From: Neorhizobium galegae bv. officinalis
GTDB taxonomy: Bacteria > Pseudomonadota > Alphaproteobacteria > Rhizobiales > Rhizobiaceae
Reading direction: 5' to 3'
Assembly (NCBI GenBank): GCA_000985875.1
Contig: CCRI01000001.1
Span: forward strand, 186,001-250,000
DNA length: 64,000 bases
Shown: in pieces, positions 26,487 through 34,763 of the stretch
How positions within the stretch are numbered: position 1 is the first letter of the stretch
Layout of the letters: each line of letters opens with the position of its first letter
Made by a program: the position numbers and the translations under genes
The notes under the pieces: generated by a model
The model's input: the letters and a program-made list of their open reading frames with translations, nothing else
Told to the model about the DNA's origin: nothing
Databases searched by the model: none

Positions 26487-27265
26487 GACGCGGCCTCCCG
26501 GATGAGCGGCGGCGTCGTGAGGTCGCGATGGCTGGCGATCAGCGTCTTGGTGTAGGGCTCTTTCGGTGACGAGAGGACATGTCCCGTCGGCCCGATTTCA
26601 GCCAGCCTGCCATCCTTGAAGATCGCCACCCGATCGGCAAAGCCGGAAGCCAGCGCGATGTCGTGGGTGATGAAGATCAGCGTCATGCCGGCTTCGCGAA
26701 CCAGTTCGTCGAGCAGAGAAACGATCTCCGCCTGCACGACCATGTCGAGCGCACTGGTCGCCTCGTCGGCGATCAGAATGCCGGGCCTGCCGGCAAGTGC
26801 TGCGGCAATCGCGATGCGCTGCCGCTGTCCGCCGGAAAGCTGGTGCGGGAAGGCCTTCATCGCCTTGTCCGGCTCCGGAATGCGGACCCGCTCCAGCATT
26901 TTTAGCGCGTGGCCATAAGCCTCTCTCCAGGACAGGCCGAGATGCCGGCGAGCGCCTTCGGCCACTTGTTCGCCGATCGTCAATACCGGGTTGAGGCTGG
27001 AGGACGGGTCCTGGAAAACGAAACCGAGGTCGCGGCCGGGCAAAGGCGGCTGGCCCGATGACCATCGCATCTTGCCTGCCAGTTTGGCGCCGACCGGTAA
27101 AAGGCCCGCCACGGCACGGGCCAGCGTGCTTTTCCCGGATCCGCTTTCGCCGATGATCGCCAGCCGTTCGCCGGTGACGATATCGAGGTCTATCCGGTTC
27201 AGCGCCGGTATCGTCTGGCCGCGATAGGTGACCGACAGGTTTCGGATTTCGCAAAGCGTCCTCAT
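26483..27265 (-). CDS. Peptide/nickel-type ABC transporter ATP-binding protein 1
   Basis: ATPase subunit, 260 residues: Walker A GESGSGKST, QDPSSSLNP, signature LSGGQRQRIAIAAAL, Walker B ILIADEATSALD, and ITHDIAL. It is the size of NikD, shorter than DppD. I set the start at ATG 27265 because the permease stop overlaps it by four bases; the longer open frame upstream runs antisense-like through the permease gene. It pairs with the following ATPase. Confidence 0.9.
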   Translation of the reverse strand: MRTLCEIRNLSVTYRGQTIPALNRIDLDIVTGERLAIIGESGSGKSTLARAVAGLLPVGAKLAGKMRWSSGQPPLPGRDLGFVFQDPSSSLNPVLTIGEQVAEGARRHLGLSWREAYGHALKMLERVRIPEPDKAMKAFPHQLSGGQRQRIAIAAALAGRPGILIADEATSALDMVVQAEIVSLLDELVREAGMTLIFITHDIALASGFADRVAIFKDGRLAEIGPTGHVLSSPKEPYTKTLIASHRDLTTPPLIREAAS

Positions 27266-28092
27266 GGCTCCAGCCTCCGACCGCCAAGCGCCTTGGTGAG
27301 GCCTTCGCTGAAGAGGTAAACGCCGACCACCGTCACCACCAGCGCGATGCCCGGGAAGATCGATAGCGACGGCGAGGAGCGCAGGATGTTGCGGCCCTCG
27401 GCGATCATCGAACCCCAGGTGACGACGTTCGGGTCTCCGAGGCCGAGGAAGGAGAGCGCGGCTTCGGTCAGGATCGCCGCCGCGACGATGATCGCCGACA
27501 GCGCCAGAACCGGCGGCAGGGCGTTGGGCAGGATTTCCCGGAAGGCGATTTCTGCGGGATGCATGCCGATCACCCGGGCGGAGGCAACATAATCCCGCTC
27601 GCGGATCGAAAGCACCTGCGCCCGCGTCAGCCGCGCCGGATCGGCCCAGGCGCCGAGCGCGATGGCCAGCACGACGACCGGCACCGATGCGCCGATGACG
27701 CTGACGAAAGCGAGCGCCAGAAGGAAGCTCGGAACGATCTGGAAGGCATCGACAACGCGCATCAGCCCCTCGTCCACCAGCCCTCCGGCAAAACCGGCAG
27801 TCAGGCCGACACAGAGGCCGATCGCAATCGCCGCCAGCGCCGCCGCAAGGCCGACCGACAGCGACGTGCGGGTTCCGTGAAGAATGCCGGCCAGCACGTC
27901 GCGGCCGAGCCGGTCGGTGCCGAGCGGAAAGGCGGGATCGGTGAAGGGTGGCAGCAGTGCCCGGCCGGCGATGCGCAGCGGGTCGCCCGCCGACAGCACT
28001 GGCGCGAAAAGGGCGACGAGCACCAGAGCCGTAAGAATGCCGAGCCCGATCGCGCCTTCCGGCGTCCGGACCAGATCTCGAAGGAGCCTCAT
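27262..28092 (-). CDS. Peptide/nickel-type ABC transporter permease (DppC family)
   Basis: Inner-membrane subunit, 276 residues with about six hydrophobic segments. It carries the family N-terminal pattern PLRIAGRALLPPFTDPAFPL with GTDRLGRDVLAGILHGTRTS, and the coupling motif near REILPNALPPV. Four-base overlaps (ATGA) with both neighbours show tight translational coupling. It forms the channel with the DppB-type permease. Confidence 0.93.
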   Translation of the reverse strand: MRLLRDLVRTPEGAIGLGILTALVLVALFAPVLSAGDPLRIAGRALLPPFTDPAFPLGTDRLGRDVLAGILHGTRTSLSVGLAAALAAIAIGLCVGLTAGFAGGLVDEGLMRVVDAFQIVPSFLLALAFVSVIGASVPVVVLAIALGAWADPARLTRAQVLSIRERDYVASARVIGMHPAEIAFREILPNALPPVLALSAIIVAAAILTEAALSFLGLGDPNVVTWGSMIAEGRNILRSSPSLSIFPGIALVVTVVGVYLFSEGLTKALGGRRLEP

Positions 28093-29078
28093 GTATTGGG
28101 CTCCGAGGCGCCGACGCGTGGGTCGAGGGCAGCATAGACGATGTCGATAATGAGGTTGACGCAGATAACCAGCACGGCGCTGACGACGATGATGCCCATC
28201 AGCAGCGGCGCGTCGCGGCCGCTGACCGCCTCCTGCGCCAGCCGCCCGAAACCAGGAATGGCAAAGATGCTCTCGATGACGACGCTGCCGCCGAGCATGG
28301 CGGCCGATTGCAGGCCGAGCATGGTGACAAGCGGCAGAAGCGCATTGCGCGCCACATGGCGCAGCACGATACGGCTGCGGGACAGGCCTTTCGAACGGGC
28401 AAAGAGCACGAAATCCAGCGTCCAGGCTTCGGCCATGCCGGAGCGCATCACCCGCAGGAACAGAGCCATGTAGATCAGCGCCAGCGCACCGACCGGCAGG
28501 ACGAGATGCTTGGCGATATCCAAAGCTCGGGCGAAGCCCGCTTTGCCGGAGGCGATGGTCTCGATGCCGGAGGTCGGCAGCAAGCGGAGCTGTACGGCAA
28601 AAACGATGCTGAGCACCAGTCCGAGCCAGAAGCTTGGGATCGCGTAAAGGATGAGAGAGGCTGTCGAAAGTACTCTGTCCCTTATGCTTTCCGGCTTTGC
28701 ACCGGCAACGATGCCGAGCGCCGAACCGAGCCCGAAGGAAAGCGCCGTGGCGCTGCCCATTAGTAGAAGGGTGTTCGGAAGGCGTTCAAGGATGAGATCG
28801 AGAACCGGCCTGCCGAAGGCAACCGACCAGCCGAGGTCGAACGACGCCAACGAGGAAAAATAGAGCCACAGCCGGGCCAGCATCGACTGGTCGAGGCCAT
28901 AGGCCTGGCGTAGAGACTGGGCGACGGTGGCGTCACCGCCGCCGATCGACAGGAGATAGGCATCCACCGCATCGCCGGAGGCCGATTCGAGCAGGAGGAA
29001 GGTCAGGACGACGACGATCAGCAGCACCGGAATGCTGCTGATCGCTCGACGTCGGATCAATCGAATGGCTCGGTTCAC
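28089..29078 (-). CDS. Peptide/nickel-type ABC transporter permease (DppB family)
   Basis: Inner-membrane subunit, 329 residues. Visible are the N-terminal helix, the long periplasmic loop with YGLDQSMLARLWLYF, and FARSKGLSRSRIVLRHVARN, the coupling region, followed by VVIESIFAIPGFGRL. It starts 40 bases after the receptor gene and overlaps DppC. It forms the channel with that permease. Confidence 0.93.
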   Translation of the reverse strand: MNRAIRLIRRRAISSIPVLLIVVVLTFLLLESASGDAVDAYLLSIGGGDATVAQSLRQAYGLDQSMLARLWLYFSSLASFDLGWSVAFGRPVLDLILERLPNTLLLMGSATALSFGLGSALGIVAGAKPESIRDRVLSTASLILYAIPSFWLGLVLSIVFAVQLRLLPTSGIETIASGKAGFARALDIAKHLVLPVGALALIYMALFLRVMRSGMAEAWTLDFVLFARSKGLSRSRIVLRHVARNALLPLVTMLGLQSAAMLGGSVVIESIFAIPGFGRLAQEAVSGRDAPLLMGIIVVSAVLVICVNLIIDIVYAALDPRVGASEPNT

Positions 29079-29118
29079 GCCGGAAAGCGCTCCTGAATCG
29101 GATAGTGCGGAGAGCCTA

Positions 29119-30720
29119 TCACGATTTCAGCGCGGTATCCGACCAGTTGGACACGGCCCAGCGCGGATTGTTGGAGACGTTCTGCACCGTATCGCGCGCC
29201 ACCGTGATGAAGCCCCATTCCGCGACATTGATCAGCGGCAGGTCGGTGGCGACGATCTTCTGGAACTGCTTGTAAAGCTCCGTGCGGGTCGCGGTATCGA
29301 CCGTCTCCGCAGCCTTGGCGATGATGCCGTCGAGCTCCTTGTTCTCGTAGCCGCCCTGGTTGGAGAAGGGCACGCCGGCCGGGATGCCGGACCGGACGAG
29401 TATGGTGGTCGAGATCGCCGGGTCGCCGCGGAAGACCGGCGGGCCGATGGCCAGATCGAAATCGTGATCCGTGTAGACCGCCTTCTGGTGGGCCGCCGAA
29501 TCCGCGTTGATGAGCTGCGCGTCGATGCCGACCGCCGCCAGCGCCTGGCGGAGATAGTCACCGAACTGCTTCGTCTCGTTGAAATAGGGTGCCGGGCGCA
29601 GTTTCAGCGAGAAGCGGGTGCCATTGGCGCCCTTCTTATAACCGGCCTCGTCGAGCAGCGCGTTCGCCTTGGCGGTGTCGAAGGCGTAGGTCGGCACACT
29701 GGCATCGTAGAATTCCGGGGCGTTCTTCGGCACCGGGCCGGTCGAGGCCGCGGCGTAACCCAGGAAGATGGTGTCGACGACGAAATTCTTGTCGATCGCA
29801 TGGGCAATCGCCTGGCGCACCTTGAGGTCGGCGAGCTCCTTGCGGCGGTGGTTGATCTCGACGACGAGCTGGTAGGTCAGCGCCTCGTAGCCCTTGGAGA
29901 TGACCTTGAGGCCCGGCACCTTGGAAATGCGGGCGAGATCGGTCAGCGGCACGGCGGAGAAGGCCGCGAGCTGGATCTCTTCCGCTTCCAGCGCAGCACC
30001 TGCGCCGGCGCGATCCGGCAACACGCGAAAAATGATCTCGTCGAGCTTCGGTTCGCCCTTGCCCCAGTAATCGGCATTCTTGGTCAGGCGATAATATTCG
30101 CCCGGCTTGTATTCGGTCAGCTTGAACGGGCCGGTACCGACCAGCTTCACATTGGCGGGGTTGGTGGCGATATCCGTGCCTTCATAGAGATGTTTCGGCA
30201 CGACGCTGCTGACGACCGGCAGGGCGTTGCGGATGAGCTGCAGCGGCGTGGGCTTGGAGAACTTGAAGACCGCGGTCGTCGCGTCCGGCGTCTCGACGGC
30301 TTCGAGATTGGCGAAGACCAGGCGGCCGAGGTTCTGCAACGGCTTCCAGATGCTGAGCGCCGAATAGGCGACGTCGGCCGAGGTGAACGGCTTGCCGTCA
30401 TGCCATTTCACGCCTTCGCGCAGCTTGAAGGTGACCGACTTGCCATCCGCCGAACCTTCCCAGGAGGTGGCGAGGCGCGGTGCGAGGCCGTCCTTGCCGT
30501 CGAAGGAGGCTTCGGCGAGCGGCTCGACCACCTTGCTCGCGATGAAGAAGACACCGTTCGAGGCGACGATCGCGGGATTGAGGTTTTTAGGCTCGGAATC
30601 GGCTGCAACGATCAGCCGGCTGCCGGCCTGGGCAAGCGTTGCGGTCGGAAGCGCGGTCGAGGCGAGCAGTGCGCCGCCTGCCTGCAAAAGGGTCCGTCGG
30701 GATAGGGTGGCGATCGTCAT
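29119..30720 (-). CDS. Peptide-family (SBP family 5) substrate-binding protein, Tat-exported
   Basis: Periplasmic receptor, 533 residues. The N-terminus MTIATLSRRTLLQAGGALL is a twin-arginine signal, so the protein is probably folded before export. Family 5 features: DSEPKNLNPAI, FKLREGVKWHDGKPFTSADV, GTGPFKLTEYKPGEYYRL and the KVRQAIAHAIDK segment. The start at 30720 has GGAGAG just upstream; the longer frame would bury the Tat signal. It heads the importer operon that ends with a class V aminotransferase. Length fits DppA, NikA and opine receptors; ligand not assignable. Confidence 0.9.
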   Translation of the reverse strand: MTIATLSRRTLLQAGGALLASTALPTATLAQAGSRLIVAADSEPKNLNPAIVASNGVFFIASKVVEPLAEASFDGKDGLAPRLATSWEGSADGKSVTFKLREGVKWHDGKPFTSADVAYSALSIWKPLQNLGRLVFANLEAVETPDATTAVFKFSKPTPLQLIRNALPVVSSVVPKHLYEGTDIATNPANVKLVGTGPFKLTEYKPGEYYRLTKNADYWGKGEPKLDEIIFRVLPDRAGAGAALEAEEIQLAAFSAVPLTDLARISKVPGLKVISKGYEALTYQLVVEINHRRKELADLKVRQAIAHAIDKNFVVDTIFLGYAAASTGPVPKNAPEFYDASVPTYAFDTAKANALLDEAGYKKGANGTRFSLKLRPAPYFNETKQFGDYLRQALAAVGIDAQLINADSAAHQKAVYTDHDFDLAIGPPVFRGDPAISTTILVRSGIPAGVPFSNQGGYENKELDGIIAKAAETVDTATRTELYKQFQKIVATDLPLINVAEWGFITVARDTVQNVSNNPRWAVSNWSDTALKS

Positions 30721-30866
30721 TGCTCTCTCCTGCAGCCAGCGATTTTGGCGCATATTGACAGCGAAATTGCCGGCCGCACAGGCAGGAAATTTTGTCACGG
30801 GGCGTTCGGGAACAAATTCCGAGGCGCAATCGGCTGGTGGGCGCATTTCCGTTGCGCCATAAAGGT

Positions 30867-31439
30867 TTAGTGCCGGGTCTCCAGTTCGTTGCGCAGGGTA
30901 GCCAGGATCTCCGCTGCGAGCGGCGCATCGCCGACCGCGCGGGCGAGCGTCAACCCGCCGACCATCTGGGAAAAAATGACGATCGATTTGCGGCGCCGAT
31001 CCTCGTCGCCATGGCCGTCGACGATCTCCTGCAGCAGCAACAGGTGGTTTTCGATACCCTCGGCGAAGACGGATTGTACTGCTTCGCCCTGGCGGGACGC
31101 ATCGGCGCAGAGCGAGGCGAAGGTACAGCCCTTGGCCCTGACGACGAGATTCGGCCGGGACAGATACATGCCCGCGATCGCCTTGATCGCCTTGCCACCG
31201 GCGCGGCTTATCGTCTCCCGCCAGAGGGCTACGTTGAGCGCAAGCGCCTGCCGCGAGGCCTCGGCCGCCAGATCCACCTTGGATTTGAACTGACCGTAAA
31301 ATCCGCCATGCGTCAGGCCGGCCGCCTTCATCAGATCGGCGATGCCGATGCCGTCAAAGCCGTATTCGCGGAACAGTTCGCCCGCTTTCAACACCACACG
31401 GACACGGTTCTCCTCGGCTTCCTGGCGGCTCACCCTCAT
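30867..31439 (-). CDS. TetR/AcrR-family transcriptional regulator
   Basis: Repressor of 190 residues. The helix-turn-helix is at about residues 30-50 (GIADLMKAAGLTHGGFYGQF region, ending with FKSKVDL). The C-terminal part is the helical ligand-binding domain. It is divergent from the ketosynthase-thiolase pair, with 90 bases between the starts that hold a 30-base imperfect inverted repeat. It probably represses that pair and itself; the inducer is unknown, perhaps an acyl-CoA or lipid-like compound given the target enzymes. Confidence 0.9.
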   Translation of the reverse strand: MRVSRQEAEENRVRVVLKAGELFREYGFDGIGIADLMKAAGLTHGGFYGQFKSKVDLAAEASRQALALNVALWRETISRAGGKAIKAIAGMYLSRPNLVVRAKGCTFASLCADASRQGEAVQSVFAEGIENHLLLLQEIVDGHGDEDRRRKSIVIFSQMVGGLTLARAVGDAPLAAEILATLRNELETRH

Positions 31440-31476
31440 CGTCTTCTCCTTCGAACATCTTGACTATTATATTTGG

Positions 31477-31506
31477 ATCGTCATTTAAAAGGGGATAAAT
31501 GATGAT
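31477..31506. promoter_or_regulatory. Candidate TetR operator between divergent genes
   Basis: ATCGTCATTTA (31477-31487) and TAAATGATGAT (31496-31506) form an inverted repeat with 10 of 11 pairs and an 8-base spacer. It lies between the TetR gene and the fabF-like gene, next to the AT-rich TTGACTATTATATTT, a likely promoter. Placement and symmetry fit a TetR-type operator. Confidence 0.5.
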
Positions 31507-31529
31507 CAAAATTTAAATCGAGGTGAAAC

Positions 31530-32831
31530 ATGCCGGCAAGACCGAGCGACAGGCCCAGCGACAGAATAGTGATCACCGGCATGGGCATGGTCTCGCCGCT
31601 GGCCAGCGGCGTGGAGGCGACCTGGAAACGTCTGATCGAAGGACGCTCCGGCCTGCGGCGGCTTGCCGACGACGTGGTGCCGGATATCGATGCGAAGGTC
31701 GGCGGCGTGGTGCCCGGCATCGATGAGGACGAGTTCGGTTTCGATATCGATCTTGCGGTACCACACAAGGAGCGCAAGAAGATGGACCGTTTCATCGGCT
31801 TTGCGCTCGAAGCCTCGCGGCAGGCGCTGGAGCAGTCCGGCTGGCTCGCCGATACCGACGACAAGCAGGACCGCACCGCGACGATCATCGCTTCGGGCAT
31901 CGGCGGTTTCCACTCGATTGCCGAGGCGGTGCGCACGGTCGATGCTCGCGGCGCCGGGCGGCTTTCGCCCTTCACGGTCCCATCCTTCCTCGTCAATCTG
32001 GCGGCCGGCCATGTCTCCATCCGCTACGGCTTCAAGGGTCCGATTGGCGCGCCGGTGACGGCTTGCGCTGCAAGCGTCCAGGCGATTGGCGACGGCATGC
32101 GGATGATCAGGAGCGGCGAAGTCGACGTGGCGCTCTGCGGCGGCACCGAGGCCTGCATCAACCGCGTGGCGCTTGGCGGTTTTGCAGCGGCGCGCGGCCT
32201 TTCCACCGCCTTCAACGATTCGCCTGAGAGGGCGTCGCGGCCTTTCGATGCGGCGCGCGACGGTTTCGTCATGGGCGAGGGCGCCGGCATCGTCGTCATA
32301 GAGACGCTCGAACATGCGCTGGCCCGCGGCGCGACGCCGCTCGTCGAGGTGGTCGGTTACGGCACCAGCGCCGACGCTTATCACCTGACCGCCGGTCCGG
32401 CCGATGGCTCGGGAGCCCAGAGAGCAATCCGCCGGGCGCTGCAGATGGCGGGCCTTCCGCCGGAAGCGATCGGCTATCTTAATGCGCATGCGACATCGAC
32501 GCCGGTCGGAGACGCGGGTGAACTGGCCGCGATCAAGGCGATCTTCGGCACCGAAGGCGGTCCGGCAATCTCCTCGACCAAATCGGCGACGGGCCATCTG
32601 CTCGGCGCAGCCGGTGGTCTGGAAGCCATCATCACCGCGCTCGCATTGCGCGACGGCATCCTGCCGCCGACCCTCAATCTCGAAAATCCCGATCCGCTGG
32701 CCGAAGGGCTCGATCTCATCGGTCCGCAGGCGCGGACGAAGCAGGTCGAATACGCACTGTCCAACGGTTTCGGTTTCGGTGGCGTCAATGCCAGCATCAT
32801 CCTTCGCCGCTTCGACGAAAACGCAAACTAG
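31530..32831 (+). CDS. Beta-ketoacyl-ACP synthase (FabF/KAS II-like)
   Basis: Condensing enzyme of the thiolase fold, 433 residues (FabF about 412). The Cys-His-His set is intact: nucleophile in VTACAASVQAIG, first histidine in LNAHATSTPVGD, second in STKSATGHLLGAAGG. The C-terminal GFGFGGVNAS is typical of KAS II. The ATG at 31530 follows GAGGTGAA. No acyl-carrier protein or reductase is adjacent, and a thiolase gene follows after 9 bases, so this is probably a paralogue with a special role (modified fatty acid, polyketide-like or storage-lipid chemistry) rather than housekeeping FabF. Divergent TetR control supports that. Confidence 0.9.
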   Translation: MPARPSDRPSDRIVITGMGMVSPLASGVEATWKRLIEGRSGLRRLADDVVPDIDAKVGGVVPGIDEDEFGFDIDLAVPHKERKKMDRFIGFALEASRQALEQSGWLADTDDKQDRTATIIASGIGGFHSIAEAVRTVDARGAGRLSPFTVPSFLVNLAAGHVSIRYGFKGPIGAPVTACAASVQAIGDGMRMIRSGEVDVALCGGTEACINRVALGGFAAARGLSTAFNDSPERASRPFDAARDGFVMGEGAGIVVIETLEHALARGATPLVEVVGYGTSADAYHLTAGPADGSGAQRAIRRALQMAGLPPEAIGYLNAHATSTPVGDAGELAAIKAIFGTEGGPAISSTKSATGHLLGAAGGLEAIITALALRDGILPPTLNLENPDPLAEGLDLIGPQARTKQVEYALSNGFGFGGVNASIILRRFDENAN

Positions 32832-32840
32832 GAGAATTCC

Positions 32841-34019
32841 ATGTCCGAAGTCGTCATCGTCCAGCCGGTCCGCACCGCGATCGGCAAATATAACGGCTCG
32901 CTTGCCGGCATCGCGGCCGTCGATCTCGGCGCCGCGGTGATCCGCGAAACGATCGCGCGCTCCGGTCTCGATAGTGCCGAGGTCGCCTCGGTCACCATGG
33001 GCAATGTCGTCCAGGCCGGTAACAGGATGAACCCGGCGCGGCAGGCGGCGATCCATGGCGGCCTGCCGGTCTCGGTGCCGGCCGTCACCGTCAACCGCGT
33101 CTGCGGCTCGGGCGCCGAGGCGATCGCCAGTGCCGCCAAGGATATCTGGCTCGGCCATGCCAAGGCCGCGATCGCCGGCGGCATGGAGAACATGGACCGC
33201 GCGCCCTACCTGATGAGCGGCGGCCGCTGGGGGTATCGCATGGGCCATGCGGAGATCTTCGACAGCATGCTGCTGGACGGCCTCCACGACGCATTCTCGG
33301 ACAGGCATTCCGGCTGGCATACGGAGGACATGATCGCCTCCCAGCAGATCAGCCGTGCGGACCAGGACCGCTGGGCGGCGCGCTCGCAGCAGCGGTTCAG
33401 TTCGGCCCAGGCAGAAGGCAAGTTCGCGCCGGAAATCGTCGGGATCGATCTTCCGGTGAAGGGTGGCGTGAAGAGTTTTGCCGCCGACGAAACGCCGAGG
33501 CCGGACACCACGATCGAGGCTCTTGCCAAACTGAAGCCCGTCTTCCGCGAAGACGGCACGATCACCGCCGGCAATGCGCCCGGTCTCAACAGTGGCGCTG
33601 CGGCAATGATCGTCGCCGACCGGGCCTTTGCCGAAACTAGGGGCTTGGCGCCCATGGCGCGGCTGGTTTCCTACGGTGTTGCTGCTGTCGAACCCGGCAT
33701 GTTCGCACTTGGACCTATTCCGGCCGTCAACCAGGCGCTGGAGCGTGCCGGGTGGACGATCGGCGATATCGAGCGGATCGAGATTAACGAGGCCTACGCG
33801 GCCGTGCCGCTCGCGGTCCTGAAAGGACTCGGCCTGCCGGAGGACATCGCCAATGTCGAAGGCGGGGCGGTGGCGCATGGCCATCCGATCGGCGCGACGG
33901 GCGCGATCCTGACCACGCGGCTTCTCCATTCCATGCGGCGCGATGGCCTGAAGCGTGGCGTCGTGACGCTCTGCATCGGCGGCGGCCAGGGTATCGCACT
34001 GGCGCTGGAAATGATTTGA
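32841..34019 (+). CDS. Acetyl-CoA acetyltransferase (thiolase)
   Basis: Thiolase of 392 residues that condenses or cleaves acyl-CoA. The first cysteine is in NRVCGSGAEAIASA (about residue 90), the histidine in GHPIGATGA and the second cysteine in TLCIGGGQG. The family motif NEAFAA appears as NEAYAA. The length equals PhaA/AtoB. It follows the ketosynthase gene by 9 bases with its own GGAG site, so both are coexpressed. Pairing a CoA-dependent thiolase with an ACP-type ketosynthase is unusual; whether the pathway builds or degrades chains is not clear. Confidence 0.92.
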   Translation: MSEVVIVQPVRTAIGKYNGSLAGIAAVDLGAAVIRETIARSGLDSAEVASVTMGNVVQAGNRMNPARQAAIHGGLPVSVPAVTVNRVCGSGAEAIASAAKDIWLGHAKAAIAGGMENMDRAPYLMSGGRWGYRMGHAEIFDSMLLDGLHDAFSDRHSGWHTEDMIASQQISRADQDRWAARSQQRFSSAQAEGKFAPEIVGIDLPVKGGVKSFAADETPRPDTTIEALAKLKPVFREDGTITAGNAPGLNSGAAAMIVADRAFAETRGLAPMARLVSYGVAAVEPGMFALGPIPAVNQALERAGWTIGDIERIEINEAYAAVPLAVLKGLGLPEDIANVEGGAVAHGHPIGATGAILTTRLLHSMRRDGLKRGVVTLCIGGGQGIALALEMI

Positions 34020-34081
34020 GCCGGGTCGAAGCGGCCTGGCGGATTCCTGCTGGGCTGGCTGGCGCTGCCCACCTTATCGGC

Positions 34082-34162
34082 CGTCATCCTCGGGCTTGAC
34101 CCGAGGATCCAGCATGCGCAGCACCAGTCCGGTGGATCCTCGGGTCAAGCCCGAGGATGACG
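34082..34162. repeat. Palindromic intergenic repeat, copy A
   Basis: Arms at 34082-34111 and 34133-34162 are perfect 30-base inverted repeats around a 21-base centre. Each arm itself contains a smaller hairpin (CCTCGGGCTTGACCCGAGG). A near-identical copy lies at 51201-51281. The structure resembles the mosaic intergenic elements described in rhizobia. Confidence 0.85.
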
Positions 34163-34285
34163 TCGAGTGGGGGCGAGGCCGGTGGGAGCAAGGCCAGGGA
34201 AGCCGACGATTGTCTGAGGCGCTCCGGGTGCCCGACGGTGATGCACGCCGGGCTTTGTCCGGGATCGGCGAAACCCGAGGATGCC

Positions 34286-34711
34286 TCAGATCTCCACCAC
34301 GACATAGTCCTCATCGATGGAGACCGGAAAGGTTTCGGCCTGGTAAGGGCCTTCCGTCAGCGCTCCGCCCTTGGCGACGGAAACGTCGAAACTCTTGACG
34401 CGGGTGCGCGCCGGGTCGCACCAGGATTTGCCGGTGCGGAGGTCGAATTCCCAGCCGTGCCAGGGGCAGCGGATCAGTTCCCCGTGCCGGGTCATGCGGA
34501 CCTTGCCGGGCTCGTCGGCCTCGGCAAGCCCGACCACCTGGCCGCGGCAGAGATCGGCACCTTCGTGCGGGCAGCGGTTGGCGATGGCGAAGAATTCACC
34601 CTTGACGTTGAAGAGGGCAATGTCGCGGCCTGCGACCTTCACCAGCTTGGATTTGCCGATCTCGACTTCCTCGACCTTGGCGATGACATGACGGGCCATT
34701 CTCTGTTTCAA
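34286..34711 (-). CDS. Rieske [2Fe-2S] ferredoxin-like protein
   Basis: Small electron-transfer protein of 141 residues with one Rieske domain. Cluster ligands are CPHEGADLC (Cys-X-His) and CPWHGWEFD (Cys-X2-His), 20-odd residues apart, in the middle of the chain. It lacks the catalytic domain of a ring-hydroxylating oxygenase. It is the third gene after two amidohydrolases on the same strand, with a 52-base gap, so it is likely cotranscribed. It could feed electrons to an oxygenase encoded elsewhere; no reductase or oxygenase gene is near. Confidence 0.9.
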   Translation of the reverse strand: MKQRMARHVIAKVEEVEIGKSKLVKVAGRDIALFNVKGEFFAIANRCPHEGADLCRGQVVGLAEADEPGKVRMTRHGELIRCPWHGWEFDLRTGKSWCDPARTRVKSFDVSVAKGGALTEGPYQAETFPVSIDEDYVVVEI

Positions 34712-34763
34712 TCCATTCGGTATTGATTGCGTTTGCGGAAGAGCTGCTCTTGGCCTTCCGTGT

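Noticed and set aside
24608..30720. Importer considered as a nickel transporter (NikABCDE)
   Set aside because: Subunit sizes fit, but the receptor lacks a recognisable NikA start and the operon ends in an aminotransferase; the general peptide/nickel family call is safer.
31506..33929. Very long open frame on the minus strand opposite the ketosynthase and thiolase genes
   Set aside because: It is an antisense shadow of two clear genes in high-GC DNA: rich in Arg, His and Asp, with no domain and no ribosome site.
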